NCBI RefSeq assembly: GCF_014042165.1
Contig: NZ_JACDZE010000003.1
Coordinates: 11,568-75,567 of the forward strand
Length of the DNA: 64,000 nucleotides
Origin: Moheibacter lacus
Lineage (GTDB): Bacteria > Bacteroidota > Bacteroidia > Flavobacteriales > Weeksellaceae
Direction of reading: 5' to 3'
The position numbers and the translations under genes were made by a program. Below the pieces are notes generated by a model. It saw only the letters and a list, made by a program, of their open reading frames with translations, was not told where the DNA came from and ran no database searches. Positions 43,976 through 54,104 of this stretch are shown piece by piece (the first letter of the stretch is position 1; the number at the start of each line of letters is the position of its first letter).

Positions 43976-44542
43976 ATGAGTACAAGTACATACAAACCGC
44001 GTCCGCAAGTTAAATACAAAGAGGAAATTGTTCCTGCATTGAAAGAAGAGTTTTCATACACTTCAGTAATGCAAGTTCCGAAATTGCAGAAAATCGTTTT
44101 ATCACAAGGTTTAGGTGCAGCGACTGCTGACAAAAAAGTGGTAGATTATGCAGTAGAGGAAATGACACTTATTTCCGGTCAAAAAGCAGTTGGAACCGTT
44201 TCTAAGAAAGACGAAGCTGCCTTTAAATTACGTAAAGGAATGCCTATCGGTGCAAAAGTTACCTTAAGAGGCGTACAGATGTACGAATTTTTAGATCGTT
44301 TGGTTTCTTCTTCATTGCCACGTATCCGTGATTTTAACGGAATCAGCGCAAAAGGATTTGACGGTAGAGGAAATTACAATTTGGGTATTACAGAACAGAT
44401 TATCTTCCCTGAAATCAACATCGACAAAGTGAAGAAAATCCAAGGGATGGATATTACCTTTGTAACGTCTGCCAACACAGATAAAGAAGCAAAAGCTTTG
44501 TTAGAAAAATTCGGTTTACCATTTAAAAAAGACACAAAATAA
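43976..44542 (+). CDS. rplE: 50S ribosomal protein L5
   Basis: The 188-residue protein binds 5S rRNA. Conserved parts are [46 protein letters not shown] and [18 protein letters not shown]. Confidence 0.98.
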   Translation: MSTSTYKPRPQVKYKEEIVPALKEEFSYTSVMQVPKLQKIVLSQGLGAATADKKVVDYAVEEMTLISGQKAVGTVSKKDEAAFKLRKGMPIGAKVTLRGVQMYEFLDRLVSSSLPRIRDFNGISAKGFDGRGNYNLGITEQIIFPEINIDKVKKIQGMDITFVTSANTDKEAKALLEKFGLPFKKDTK

Positions 44543-44543
44543 G

Positions 44544-44813
44544 ATGGCTAAAGAATCAATGAAAGCGCGTGAGCGCAAAAGAGAAGCGTTAGTAGCAAAA
44601 TATGCTGCAAAACGTAAAGCCCTTAAAGAAGCTGGTGACTTTGAAGCACTTCAAAAATTACCAAAAAATGCTTCTCCTGTACGTTTGCACAATCGTTGCA
44701 AATTGACAGGTCGTCCTAGAGGATACATGAGAACGTTTGGTATTTCACGTGTTACTTTCCGTGAAATGGCTAATAACGGTCTTATCCCAGGTGTGAAAAA
44801 AGCGAGCTGGTAA
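44544..44813 (+). CDS. rpsN: 30S ribosomal protein S14 (zinc-free type)
   Basis: The 89-residue long form lacks the zinc-finger cysteines of the short type and has a single cysteine in [22 protein letters not shown]. It is the last gene of this cluster. In most Bacteroidota rpsH, rplF and the rest of the spc operon would follow; here hairpins and an oppositely directed gene follow. Confidence 0.97.
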   Translation: MAKESMKARERKREALVAKYAAKRKALKEAGDFEALQKLPKNASPVRLHNRCKLTGRPRGYMRTFGISRVTFREMANNGLIPGVKKASW

Positions 44814-44821
44814 GATTTTCT

Positions 44822-44912
44822 TTCATTCCGTGAATTGAGGTTCTCGAAATTGAGGAATGAATAAAAATCTCAAAATACAAAATCCAATCTCTGAAAAGGG
44901 ATTGGATTTTTT
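44822..44912 (+). terminator. Two hairpins ending the ribosomal operon
   Basis: The first is TTCATTCC (44822-44829) with GGAATGAA (44854-44861). The second, AATCCAATC (44881-44889) with GATTGGATT (44900-44908), has a 9-bp stem and is followed by a T-tract, an intrinsic terminator for the rplC-rpsN transcript. Confidence 0.75.
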
Positions 44913-44924
44913 GATGGGCATATT

Positions 44925-45416
44925 TTAATAGGTTAAGACCAACTCCAAAATAAAATCGTCCATAACATACCCATTCCCGATGTCAAAAACTCCTTCATCC
45001 ACTTTCGTGAAACCATTTCGTTCATAAAAAGCAATCGAATCCACATTGTATTTGTTCACATTTAAATAGATTGATTTTTTTTGATGGTGCTTCGCCAATT
45101 CTTTGGCGCGATTCAACAATAATTTCCCTAAACCTTTACCACGGGTTTCCGCTTTCAAATAAATTTTCGAAATATATATTTTCTCAGTTTCAATTTTACA
45201 AACCAAATAACCAATCGGATTTTCTCCATCCCAAAGCAATTCCCAAACAATTCCTTCCTCCAGTTCTGAATTGATTTTTTCTTCCGAATAAAACAAATCC
45301 AACATATAGTCGATTTGTTCTTGTGAAAGGATTTTGAGGTAATGCTCTTCCCAGATTTCTCTTGCTAACTGTTGAACAATAGGAATTTCTCGGGATTGAA
45401 TTTTGATTATTTTCAT
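44925..45416 (-). CDS. GNAT family N-acetyltransferase
   Basis: The 163-residue GNAT-fold enzyme has the acetyl-CoA pyrophosphate loop RGKGLGKLLL (about 92-101) following the beta-4 strand KIYISKIYLKAETRG, and ends with NVDSIAFYERNGFTKVDEG, the usual substrate-side strand. The acceptor substrate cannot be told. It lies next to the end of the ribosomal cluster on the opposite strand. Confidence 0.88.
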   Translation of the reverse strand: MKIIKIQSREIPIVQQLAREIWEEHYLKILSQEQIDYMLDLFYSEEKINSELEEGIVWELLWDGENPIGYLVCKIETEKIYISKIYLKAETRGKGLGKLLLNRAKELAKHHQKKSIYLNVNKYNVDSIAFYERNGFTKVDEGVFDIGNGYVMDDFILELVLTY

Positions 45417-45478
45417 ATAAAATTGAATTGAGACAAGGTTATGAATAGTTAAAAATAAGGATTGAAATTAGGTGAGTA

Positions 45479-46639
45479 TTAATCTACTACTTTCCTTTTG
45501 ATGTCCTTAGGAAGCCTTGCCAATAGTTCATAATTCAATTGATTGCTATTTTCACTAAAAGAAGCCACAGAAATGGATTGCTCATCTTGCTCTCCGATTA
45601 AAACCACTTCATCGCCTATTTTCACATCAGTAAGGTGCGTCACATCGAGTGTCATCATATTCATGTTAACGGTTCCGATGACATCTACTTTTAAGCCTCG
45701 GACCAATGCTTTTCCTTGATTACTCAAATTTCTATTGTATCCATAAGCATACCCGATGGGTACTATGGCGATTTTTGTCTGAATATTGGTATAATAACTC
45801 ATGCCGTAACCAACAAATTCTCCTGCTTTTACCGTTTTGGTTTCGATGATTTTACTTTTCCATGAAATCACGCGTTTCAATGGATTTTTTTGATCCGGAT
45901 TTTTTAGATAATGATGGATGTAAGTTTCATTATTGGGAAAAAAACCATATTGTAAAATCCCAACTCTCACCATGTCAAAAACATATTTAGGATAGCGCAA
46001 AACCGCTGCTGAGCATGCGATATGGAATGTAGGCGTATGACTTTCTAAATTTTCGAATTTCTTTTTTAGTTTCTGAAATTTCTGAATCTGATCTTTGATT
46101 CGTTTATAATTTGCAATGCTTTCAGATCCTGCCAAATGCGTACAAACACCTTCGATTTCGATGAGTTTTGATTGCTCAATCATCGAAATAATCCTTTTAA
46201 AATCAGAAATTGGGAATCCGGTTCTGTTCATTCCGGTCTCAAATTCCAGATGAATTTTCGCTGTTAAATTGATTTTCTGAACTACTTTAATGGTACTTTC
46301 TAGTGTTTCAAAATTTGGGATATAAAATTCGATTTGATGTTCTATCGCCCATCGGATTTCGTCTTGATTGAGACTTCCCATGATCATGATTTTATAATCG
46401 CCATGTACTGATTCCAGAAGTTTATAAGCTTCATCAGCACTGAAAACACTGAAGTGCCGAACGCCGCATTCATATGCAAGAGGTGCATAAATCTCTATGC
46501 CATGACCATAAGCATTCCCTTTTAATACTGCTGAAAAAACGGTATTTTTTGGAATTGCGTTTTGAATGAATGAAATATTTTGTTGTAAAGCCGATTTCGA
46601 AATTTCTATCCAGGAAGTGGATTCCGGTTTATATTGCAT
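45479..46639 (-). CDS. alr: Alanine racemase
   Basis: This PLP enzyme makes D-alanine for peptidoglycan. The 386 residues have the PLP lysine in FSAVLKGNAYGHG (about 36-48), the C-terminal catalytic tyrosine in VGYGMSYYTN, and IGTVNMNMMTLDVT, which corresponds to the family's VG-MCMD-MVD segment although the cysteine is replaced by asparagine. It overlaps the preceding amidohydrolase gene by 11 bases, so the two are co-translated. Confidence 0.92.
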   Translation of the reverse strand: MQYKPESTSWIEISKSALQQNISFIQNAIPKNTVFSAVLKGNAYGHGIEIYAPLAYECGVRHFSVFSADEAYKLLESVHGDYKIMIMGSLNQDEIRWAIEHQIEFYIPNFETLESTIKVVQKINLTAKIHLEFETGMNRTGFPISDFKRIISMIEQSKLIEIEGVCTHLAGSESIANYKRIKDQIQKFQKLKKKFENLESHTPTFHIACSAAVLRYPKYVFDMVRVGILQYGFFPNNETYIHHYLKNPDQKNPLKRVISWKSKIIETKTVKAGEFVGYGMSYYTNIQTKIAIVPIGYAYGYNRNLSNQGKALVRGLKVDVIGTVNMNMMTLDVTHLTDVKIGDEVVLIGEQDEQSISVASFSENSNQLNYELLARLPKDIKRKVVD

Positions 46640-47765
46640 TTTTTAAAATTTGGTAGAACATTTTGGAAGCTGTTAGCGTAATTTCATCCGGAAAATCATA
46701 ATCTGGATTGTGAAGCGCCGGGCAATTCTCACCTGAACCGATTCCAAACATCGCACCCGGAATCTTTTGCGTAAATAGTCCGAAATCTTCGCCCCATTTA
46801 AAAGGATCTTTAATTTTTTGATGGTTCAAATTTAATTCTTCTGCTGATTTTTGGATGATTTCAACTGCTTTTTTATCATTTTGATTGGATAGAAATTCTT
46901 GTGTCCATGAAATAGCCAATTTTAAATTATTTCGCTCCGAAATTTGCGCTGCAAATTCAATTAATTCATTAGTCAATTGATCAAAAAGTTGTGGCGACCA
47001 TGAACGGATGGTCAGGTGCAAACTCCCTTTTCCGGCAGAAATACCATAATCCTTTGTCCCTAAATCTGCATAAACCGGTGTGATGAGGAAAAAGTTTTCA
47101 TCTTGGGGCCGATTATGGGTTAGGTTTTTAGATTTTTCTAGAATTTCAGCCATCGCAAAAGCCGGATTAAAACCATGCTCAGGCTCTGCGGCATGAGCTG
47201 TTTTACCATGAAAATCAAAGATCAAACTTTTAACATTTGCTGTAAAAGCACCATCCTTATACAGGATTTTATGAAGCGGAAAACCAGGTAAATTATGCAA
47301 AGCAAACACCATGTCGGGCTTTAAATTTTCAAATTGAGGATCTTCTAAAACCGCTTTTGCACCCATTCCATTTTCCTCTGCCGGTTGCCAAAGCAAAATA
47401 ATTTTTCCTTTGTTTATTGGATTTTTTTCGAGCATTTCAGCCACGCCAATCATGATGGTGGTATGTCCGTCATGGCCACATTTATGAGAAACATTTGGGT
47501 CGATGGATCGATGTGCAAAATCATTGGTTTCCTCTATGGGTAATGCATCTGTGTCCGCACGTAGCATGATCGTTTTGCCTTTTTCTTTTCCTTCAAAAAC
47601 AGCCATCACACCCGTTTTCCCAATAGGGAAAACTTTGGTTCTTTTGAGGTTTTTTAAAAGTTCTTGGATTCTTTGGCAGGTTCTGAATTCCTGAGTTGAA
47701 AGTTCAGCGTAATTCTGATGCAAATCCCGACGTATTTTTTGTAATTCTTCAGCTAATTTCTCCAT
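46629..47765 (-). CDS. M20-family amidohydrolase
   Basis: This binuclear metal hydrolase (about 378 residues from MEKLAEELQK) belongs to the IAA/hippurate hydrolase type. The metal-site motifs are DTDALPIEET, SHKCGHDGHTT with the cysteine ligand of this subgroup, QPAEENGMGAKAVLED, and FALHNLPG. Near the C-terminus GIGSGENCPALHNPDYDFPDE supplies the last histidine. It probably deacylates an N-acyl amino acid; the substrate is unknown. It is the first gene of an operon with alr. Confidence 0.9.
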   Translation of the reverse strand: MEKLAEELQKIRRDLHQNYAELSTQEFRTCQRIQELLKNLKRTKVFPIGKTGVMAVFEGKEKGKTIMLRADTDALPIEETNDFAHRSIDPNVSHKCGHDGHTTIMIGVAEMLEKNPINKGKIILLWQPAEENGMGAKAVLEDPQFENLKPDMVFALHNLPGFPLHKILYKDGAFTANVKSLIFDFHGKTAHAAEPEHGFNPAFAMAEILEKSKNLTHNRPQDENFFLITPVYADLGTKDYGISAGKGSLHLTIRSWSPQLFDQLTNELIEFAAQISERNNLKLAISWTQEFLSNQNDKKAVEIIQKSAEELNLNHQKIKDPFKWGEDFGLFTQKIPGAMFGIGSGENCPALHNPDYDFPDEITLTASKMFYQILKNAI

Positions 47766-47869
47766 ATGCTTACAAATTAATTGAATTGTTTGGTTTTGAC
47801 ACAATTTTTTGAATTGAATTCATAAATGAAACCATAGTTTTCGATACTTAATCATCCATTCAAAAGATT

Positions 47870-47877
47870 TATATTTG
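47870..47877 (+). promoter_or_regulatory. -7 element of the kbl promoter
   Basis: A perfect TATATTTG lies 54 bases upstream of the kbl ATG. No clear TTG is seen at the usual spacing. Confidence 0.45.
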
Positions 47878-47931
47878 TTCCTCGGTTTCAAACAACTTGA
47901 AACTATAAAATTAAACTTGAAACAAAGAAAT

Positions 47932-49131
47932 ATGTACAGCAAAACATTCCAAGAGCATTTAAAAAGTCAATTGACCGATTTAGAAAACCAAGGATTATTT
48001 AAAAGAGAGCGCATCATAGCTTCTCATCAAGCCGCAGAAATTACTTTGCAAAACGGAAGTAAACTTTTAAATTTTTGTGCCAATAATTATTTGGGACTTT
48101 CAGATAATGCTGAAATCATTAAAGCTTCGCAAGAAACTTTGGATAATAGAGGATATGGAATGTCTTCTGTACGTTTCATTTGTGGTACACAAGACATCCA
48201 CAAAGAATTAGAAGCCAGAATTTCCAAATTCCTCGGAATGGAAGATACGATTTTGTATGCCGCAGCTTTTGATGCCAATGGTGGTGTTTTTGAACCTTTG
48301 TTTACCGAAGAAGATGCAATCATTTCAGACGAATTGAATCATGCATCCATCATCGATGGAGTTCGGCTTTGTAAAGCAGCTCGGTACCGATACAAAAACA
48401 ACAATATGGAAGATTTGGAAGCGCAATTGATAGCCGCTTCTGAAAAAAATCACCGCTTCAAAATCATTGTGACCGATGGTGTTTTCTCGATGGATGGAAT
48501 CGTTGCCAATTTAAAAGGCGTTTGCGATTTGGCAGATAAATATGATGCTTTGGTGATGGTGGACGATAGCCATGCCACGGGATTCATCGGAAAAACCGGG
48601 CGCGGAACGCATGAGCACAACGAAGTAATGGGAAGAGTGGATATCATCACTTCAACACTTGGAAAAGCATTGGGCGGTGCGATGGGCGGATTTACTTCAG
48701 CCAAAAAAGAAGTCATCGAAATGCTGCGTCAAAAATCACGTCCTTATTTGTTTTCCAATTCTTTGGCACCAGGAATCGTGGGTGCGGCTTTGAAAGTTTT
48801 TGACATTTTGGAGGCCGATACTTCACTTCGTGACCGTGTGATGGAAAATGCCGATTATTTCCGAAAGAATATGAAAGCTGCCGGATTTGACATTCCGGAT
48901 GGTGATGCGGCGATTGTTCCGGTAATGTTGTACGATGCAAAACTATCTCAAAATATGGCGGAGAAATTATTGTCAGAAGGAATTTATGTGATCGGATTTT
49001 TCTTTCCGGTAGTTCCAAGAGACAAAGCCAGAATCCGAGTACAACTTTCAGCAGCGCATACCCAAGAACAGTTGGACAAAGCCATTGCAGCCTTTACCAA
49101 AGTAGGAAAGGAGTTGGGTGTGATTGCTTAA
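47932..49131 (+). CDS. kbl: Glycine C-acetyltransferase (2-amino-3-ketobutyrate CoA ligase)
   Basis: The enzyme cleaves 2-amino-3-ketobutyrate with CoA to glycine and acetyl-CoA, the second step of threonine breakdown. The 399-residue product (from [14 protein letters not shown]) is a fold-type I alpha-oxoamine synthase: [33 protein letters not shown], and the PLP lysine in [14 protein letters not shown]. The resemblance to Kbl is stronger than to BioF or serine palmitoyltransferase, but those cannot be wholly excluded. No tdh gene is present nearby. Confidence 0.9.
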   Translation: MYSKTFQEHLKSQLTDLENQGLFKRERIIASHQAAEITLQNGSKLLNFCANNYLGLSDNAEIIKASQETLDNRGYGMSSVRFICGTQDIHKELEARISKFLGMEDTILYAAAFDANGGVFEPLFTEEDAIISDELNHASIIDGVRLCKAARYRYKNNNMEDLEAQLIAASEKNHRFKIIVTDGVFSMDGIVANLKGVCDLADKYDALVMVDDSHATGFIGKTGRGTHEHNEVMGRVDIITSTLGKALGGAMGGFTSAKKEVIEMLRQKSRPYLFSNSLAPGIVGAALKVFDILEADTSLRDRVMENADYFRKNMKAAGFDIPDGDAAIVPVMLYDAKLSQNMAEKLLSEGIYVIGFFFPVVPRDKARIRVQLSAAHTQEQLDKAIAAFTKVGKELGVIA

Positions 49132-49268
49132 TTATTTAGAATTAAAAATTTCAATTTATAAATGAACCTTGTCTTGAGTAAAATCTGGCAAGGTTTTTTT
49201 CTGCGAAAATTTGAGCAATTTTCGAGAGAAATTAATGCCCGCGGATTTATCAGATGCCCCCAGATTTT

Positions 49269-49976
49269 TTACTCAATTCTGGTAAGTTTGGCTACATACG
49301 AATCTCCTTCTTCCAACACCAATTCAACTTCGAAACCATTTGTTTCTGCAGCATCTTTCAAATTTTCAAAATCCAAATACAACCATTTGATCGGTTCTTC
49401 TGATTCATTTTTATAATGAACGACATAATCCAATTCGCCATAATAATGATCAACCGGAATCCTAAATCCGCCATCCTCTTCTTCGTACATATAGAGAATA
49501 TCGGTTCCGTCGATCAGGATTTGACCGTTTTCATTCAATAAATCATGAAGTTTTTTCAGATAAACATCCATTTTATCGATCGTTTCAAAAATTCCGGTAC
49601 CATTCATCAAAAGTAAAATCGTATCGAATTTTTTAATTGGATTGAAATCTAGAATATTTGCACAAATTGCATTTTGAACACCTCTGATTTTAGAAATTTC
49701 AATTGATTTCGGAGAAATATCGAGCGCCGTCACTTCTAAATTTTTCTCATTTTGCAGAAATAAACTATGCGAACCTGCACCGGAGCCGATGTCCAAAGCT
49801 TTTCCTTTGGTCAATTCCAGAGCTTTTTGTTCCAAAAGGTTCATTTCATTAAAATTTCGAAACAAATAGTCGATCGGTAAATCATCCAACTCAGAAATAG
49901 AAGTTTCAGTTTGGAGGTTTTCGGGTGAATTATCGTAATAATAATCCCAAATGGCTTGTCCCATTAAATCTTTCAT
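49269..49976 (-). CDS. Class I SAM-dependent methyltransferase
   Basis: The 235-residue product has SAM motif I ALDIGSGAGSHSLFL (about 57-71) and acidic loop VTALDISPKSIEISK. The motif ILLLMNGTGIFETIDKMDVYLKKLHDLLNENGQILIDGTDI is a typical class I post-motif region. The substrate is unknown. It is convergent with kbl, with 137 bases between that hold no gene. Confidence 0.85.
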   Translation of the reverse strand: MKDLMGQAIWDYYYDNSPENLQTETSISELDDLPIDYLFRNFNEMNLLEQKALELTKGKALDIGSGAGSHSLFLQNEKNLEVTALDISPKSIEISKIRGVQNAICANILDFNPIKKFDTILLLMNGTGIFETIDKMDVYLKKLHDLLNENGQILIDGTDILYMYEEEDGGFRIPVDHYYGELDYVVHYKNESEEPIKWLYLDFENLKDAAETNGFEVELVLEEGDSYVAKLTRIE

Positions 49977-50090
49977 GGTGTAAAATTAAGTTTTAAGTTC
50001 AATTTTTTCAGTATATCATGGTTGGACAAAAAAATAAAATCAAAAGAATATTTACATTTACAAATTCAAAAATCTATTAGCATTATTCAA

Positions 50091-51632
50091 ATGAAATTCA
50101 AAATATACCTTCCCTTTTTACTCGCTCTACTCTCTACCCTCAGTTTCTCCCAAGAAATTCCCGAACAGAAAGTTGATGAATTGGTTCAAAATACCTTAAA
50201 AACTTTCAACGTTCCCGGAATTGCAGTTGGCATCATTCACGACGGAAAAGTCGTTCTCGCAAAAGGTTACGGCGTTTCGGACATCAACACCGGAGAAAAA
50301 GTAAATGCCGATACGAATTTCGGTATCGCTTCGAACTCCAAAGCTTTTACCACAACGGCTTTGACCATGTTGGTGGACGATAAGAAAATCAATTGGGACG
50401 ACAAAGTCAAAAAATACATTCCCGAATTCAAAATGTACAACGATTATGTAACGGAAGAATTTACGATTCGGGATTTGGTGACGCATAGAAGCGGATTGGG
50501 ACTCGGCGCAGGCGATTTGATGGTTTGGCCGGATGGTCACGATTTCACACCCGATGACATCATTAAAAATATTCACCATTTACAACCGGTTTCTGATTTT
50601 AGAACCAAATATGACTATGATAATTTACTGTATATCATCGCCGGAGTAGTCATAGAAAGGGTTTCAGGAAAATCTTGGGTGGATTTTATTCAAGACGAAT
50701 TTTTAACGCCACTCCAAATGAATCGCTCGGCTTCGAGTTGGAATTCACTAAAAGATAAATCCAATGCGGTTGCACCTCACGTTCCGATTGATGGAAAATT
50801 AAAAGTCATCGACCGGTACACCAATCATATTTTTGATGCGGCAGCCGGAATTTATTCGAGCGTAAATGATTTGAGTCATTGGGTTCAATTTCAATTGGAT
50901 GAAGGAAAATACAAGGGTTTGCAATTGGTTTCTGAAACCCAAATGAAAGAATTGAAAAAACCACAAACCTTGATGCCTTTTTCTACCAGACCGCCGTATA
51001 ATTCGTTGTTCAGAGCCTATGGTTTGGGTTTCCAATTGCAGGATGTCAACGGGAAATTGGAGGTTTCACATACCGGAGGTTTGGAAGGAATTGTCACACA
51101 AATCGTCATGATTCCACAAGAAAATTTAGGAATTATCGTGTTGACCAATCAACAACAAGGTGCCGCTTTTATGGCGATTTCCAATACGATCAAAGACCAT
51201 TATTTAGGATTGCCGGAAAAAGATTGGGTAAAAGAATACGACGAATTGATTTCAAAAAGAGGAGAAGAAGCCGATAAAATCACGGAAGAAGTTTGGAAAA
51301 CGGTAAATTCCAATCCGAAATCAATGATTCAAGAAAAAGATTTAATCGGAACTTATCGAGACAATTGGTTTGGCAAAATTACCATTTCAAAAGAACAAGG
51401 AAAACTGAGGTTTACTTCCAAACGTTCAAGTCAATTGGTCGGTGAAATGTTTTATTACAAAGACAAAACTTACGCTGTGAAATGGGACAATGCTTATTTG
51501 CATGCCGATGCCTTTGTGTTTGTCCAAATGGAAAATGAAAAAATTACGGGATTGAAAATGGAAGCGATTTCGCCGTTGACCGATTTCAGTTATGATTTTC
51601 AGGATTTGGATTTTGTGAAAATCAGTAATTAG
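50091..51632 (+). CDS. Serine hydrolase, class C beta-lactamase-like
   Basis: This periplasmic hydrolase is about 513 residues long. It starts with a signal peptide (MKFKIYLPFLLALLSTLSFS) and carries the penicillin-binding motifs SNSK (81-84, nucleophile Ser81), Y-D-N (176-178) and HTGG near residue 335. The C-terminal 110 residues are a DUF3471-like domain. Family members are peptidases, esterases or true beta-lactamases, so resistance is not implied. The start at 50091 was preferred to an ATG 69 bases earlier because it makes the signal peptide N-terminal. Confidence 0.88.
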   Translation: MKFKIYLPFLLALLSTLSFSQEIPEQKVDELVQNTLKTFNVPGIAVGIIHDGKVVLAKGYGVSDINTGEKVNADTNFGIASNSKAFTTTALTMLVDDKKINWDDKVKKYIPEFKMYNDYVTEEFTIRDLVTHRSGLGLGAGDLMVWPDGHDFTPDDIIKNIHHLQPVSDFRTKYDYDNLLYIIAGVVIERVSGKSWVDFIQDEFLTPLQMNRSASSWNSLKDKSNAVAPHVPIDGKLKVIDRYTNHIFDAAAGIYSSVNDLSHWVQFQLDEGKYKGLQLVSETQMKELKKPQTLMPFSTRPPYNSLFRAYGLGFQLQDVNGKLEVSHTGGLEGIVTQIVMIPQENLGIIVLTNQQQGAAFMAISNTIKDHYLGLPEKDWVKEYDELISKRGEEADKITEEVWKTVNSNPKSMIQEKDLIGTYRDNWFGKITISKEQGKLRFTSKRSSQLVGEMFYYKDKTYAVKWDNAYLHADAFVFVQMENEKITGLKMEAISPLTDFSYDFQDLDFVKISN

Positions 51633-51687
51633 TAAATGGAAATTAGTTTTAAGCTGATTTGACTTTTCGAATTTTGATTCACAAAGA

Positions 51688-52806
51688 ATGAAAAAAATAT
51701 TGAAAAAAATGCTGATAGGGTTTTTCATTTTTCTGTTGCTAATTCTTGTGGGTGTTTGGGGCTATATGCAACATCCGAAATTTGGGAAAGCGCCATCAGG
51801 AGAGCGATTGGAGCGAATCAGACAATCCAAAAATTACAAAGACGGAGCTTTTCAAAATCTAAACCATACGCCGCAATTGGCTGAAGGTTACACGATGATG
51901 GGTGTACTTTGGGATTTTCTTACGACAACGTATCCAAATACACATCCGCTCGATTCCATTCCAGCTGTCAAAACCGATTTGAAAAATTTAGATCCCAATG
52001 AAAATCTTTTGATTTGGATGGGACATTCGTCCTATTTCATTCAACTAAACGGAATCAAATATTTAATCGATCCGGTTTTGAGTGGAAATGCTTCACCTTT
52101 GCCGACCACCAAAGCTTTTCCTGGTTCTGATGTTTACAAAGTTGCTGATATTCCTAAAATTGATTTTTTGCTGATTTCGCATGATCATTATGACCATTTG
52201 GATTATGAAACGATCAAATCCTTGACTCCAAAAGTTGGCAAAGTCATTACAGGTTTGGGAGTTGGATCTCATTTGGAACATTGGGGTTATAAGTCGGAAA
52301 TGATTACCGAAATGGATTGGAACGAAACGACGGTTTTAAAAGATTCGACAAAAATTCATACGACACCGGCGCGTCATTTTGCGGGTCGAACTTTAAAACG
52401 GAACAATACGCTTTGGCTTTCCTTTGTGTTGGAAACGCCAACTAAAAAACTCTTTCTCGGTGGAGATTCCGGTTATGATACGCATTTTAAAGAAAACGGG
52501 GAGAAGCACGGCCCTTTTGATTTCGCGTTGTTAGAAGATGGACAATACGATCCGAAATGGAAATACATTCATCTGTTGCCGGAAGAAGTCGTGAAAGCCG
52601 CTCAGGAATTGAAAACCAAACGATTGATGCCTGTTCATAATTCCAAATTCAAATTGGGAAATCACTCTTGGTTTGATCCGCTGGATCGGGTAACGGCTGA
52701 AGCAGAAAAACAAGGAATGCCAATCCTAACACCTAAAATTGGAGAGAAGGTAAATTTGGATAACGAAAACCAATTGTTTGAAAAATGGTGGGAAGGATTG
52801 AAATAA
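51688..52806 (+). CDS. Metallo-beta-lactamase-fold hydrolase (UlaG/NAPE-PLD-like)
   Basis: The 372-residue protein is anchored by an N-terminal membrane helix (about 8-27). The metal-binding motif HDHYDH is at 165-170, with further ligands in TTPARHFAGRT, GGDSGYD and MPVHNSKFKLG. This arrangement and length fit the UlaG/NAPE-PLD group, which acts on lactone or phosphodiester bonds. The substrate is unknown. It is probably in an operon with the serine hydrolase, 55 bases upstream. Confidence 0.85.
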   Translation: MKKILKKMLIGFFIFLLLILVGVWGYMQHPKFGKAPSGERLERIRQSKNYKDGAFQNLNHTPQLAEGYTMMGVLWDFLTTTYPNTHPLDSIPAVKTDLKNLDPNENLLIWMGHSSYFIQLNGIKYLIDPVLSGNASPLPTTKAFPGSDVYKVADIPKIDFLLISHDHYDHLDYETIKSLTPKVGKVITGLGVGSHLEHWGYKSEMITEMDWNETTVLKDSTKIHTTPARHFAGRTLKRNNTLWLSFVLETPTKKLFLGGDSGYDTHFKENGEKHGPFDFALLEDGQYDPKWKYIHLLPEEVVKAAQELKTKRLMPVHNSKFKLGNHSWFDPLDRVTAEAEKQGMPILTPKIGEKVNLDNENQLFEKWWEGLK

Positions 52807-52893
52807 TCAGAAAATTTCAAATTTCTTTAATTGGTCAGAATAATTAAGTGAAAACTATTGAAGATTTCAATTTCCCATTCCTTTTTGAATCCG

Positions 52894-52901
52894 TACTTTT
52901 G
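52894..52901 (+). promoter_or_regulatory. -7 element before the PaaE-like gene
   Basis: A perfect TACTTTTG lies 17 bases upstream of the ATG at 52919. A -33 element is not clear. Confidence 0.45.
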
Positions 52902-52918
52902 CACAAAATTTTCCGAGG

Positions 52919-53968
52919 ATGGATTTCCATAGCTTACAAGTCAAAACTTTAAATAAATTAACACCCAATTCCGTCGAAATTACCTTTGATATTCCGGACG
53001 AATTGAAACCTGAATTCCAATTTAAATCAGGCCAATACATCACACTAGACATGGACGGAACCAGACGAGATTATTCGCTCTGCACCAGTCCCCTGGATGG
53101 GAAATGGTCCATCGGAATCAAATCAGTGACGGGTGGTTTTATTTCCAAATTTTTGAATTCGGATTTAAAAGAAGGTGATTTTCTGAAAGTTTCGACGCCC
53201 AACGGTCGTTTCGGGATTCCTTCCAAACCCAATGAAAAACGGACGATTCTTGCTTTTGCTGCCGGAAGCGGAATTACCCCGATTTTAAGCATCATCCGTT
53301 ATACTTTACAAACGGAAAAATGGGTGAATTTTTATTTGTTTTATTCCAACAAAACGCCTCAGGATGTGATGTTCTATGAGGATTTGAAAAAATTAAAAGC
53401 GGAATTTCCAGAAAACTTTCATTTGCATTTATTTTATACACAAGAACGATTGGAAGATTGGTTGTTTGAAGGGAGATTAAATGCGCATAAGTTTGAATTG
53501 ATTTTGAACCAATTGGTCGATATAAACGAAGTAGACGAAGCCCTTGTTTGTGGTCCAAACGAAATGATCAAAGAAATTTCCAACGAAATTTTTAAGGCCG
53601 GAATTCCGAAGCAACACATTCATTTTGAGTTATTTACGACTGATTCCAATCCGCTCGATATTTTACCGGAGGAAATGGATGCGCCTGATGATGTTCAAGT
53701 TACCGTAGAACTAGATGGTGAGACGCATGAAGTGGTTTGGAACCGTGGAAAAAATCTGATCGATGCCATGCTGGATGCTGATGTAGATGCGCCATATTCC
53801 TGTAAAGGAGGAATTTGTAGCAGCTGCATGTGCAAACTGGAAGAAGGAGAAGTTCATCTGGCGGAAAACTTTGTTTTGACGGATTCCGATATCGAAGAAG
53901 GATTGATTCTCGCTTGCATCTCCCGTCCCAAATCCGATAAAATCCGAATCAATTTTGATGCGGTCTAG
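52919..53968 (+). CDS. PaaE-like flavin and 2Fe-2S reductase
   Basis: This cytoplasmic electron-transfer protein of 349 residues has a ferredoxin-reductase domain with FAD motif RRDYSLCTSP-like (RDYSLCTS, about 50-57) and NAD(P) segment AFAAGSGITPILS. A C-terminal plant-type 2Fe-2S ferredoxin domain has its cysteines at 295, 300, 303 and 333 (CKGGICSSC...LACIS). The layout equals PaaE of the phenylacetyl-CoA epoxidase. PaaA-D are not in the window, so another partner oxygenase, such as a desaturase or hydroxylase, is possible. Confidence 0.88.
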   Translation: MDFHSLQVKTLNKLTPNSVEITFDIPDELKPEFQFKSGQYITLDMDGTRRDYSLCTSPLDGKWSIGIKSVTGGFISKFLNSDLKEGDFLKVSTPNGRFGIPSKPNEKRTILAFAAGSGITPILSIIRYTLQTEKWVNFYLFYSNKTPQDVMFYEDLKKLKAEFPENFHLHLFYTQERLEDWLFEGRLNAHKFELILNQLVDINEVDEALVCGPNEMIKEISNEIFKAGIPKQHIHFELFTTDSNPLDILPEEMDAPDDVQVTVELDGETHEVVWNRGKNLIDAMLDADVDAPYSCKGGICSSCMCKLEEGEVHLAENFVLTDSDIEEGLILACISRPKSDKIRINFDAV

Positions 53969-54066
53969 TTGAAGTGATTGAGTTCTTGGGTAGTGGAGCA
54001 GTTGAGAGTGAACTTTTCTAAAATCAAAACACCAACCTTCAACCGCCGAGCCGTACAAATTTTCTC

Positions 54067-54100
54067 ATCCTGTCCCGAGTCATCAGGAGTCTCGAAGGAT
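54067..54100. repeat. Intergenic imperfect hairpin
   Basis: ATCCT (54067-54071) pairs with AGGAT (54096-54100) and CGAG with CTCG inside it. It lies between two convergent genes and resembles a dispersed REP-type palindrome seen in Flavobacteria. Confidence 0.4.
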
Positions 54101-54104
54101 CAAA

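Noticed and set aside
50091-51632. An antibiotic-resistance beta-lactamase
   Set aside because: SxxK, YxN and HTGG occur in many class C-like peptidases and esterases; the DUF3471-like tail points to that broader group.
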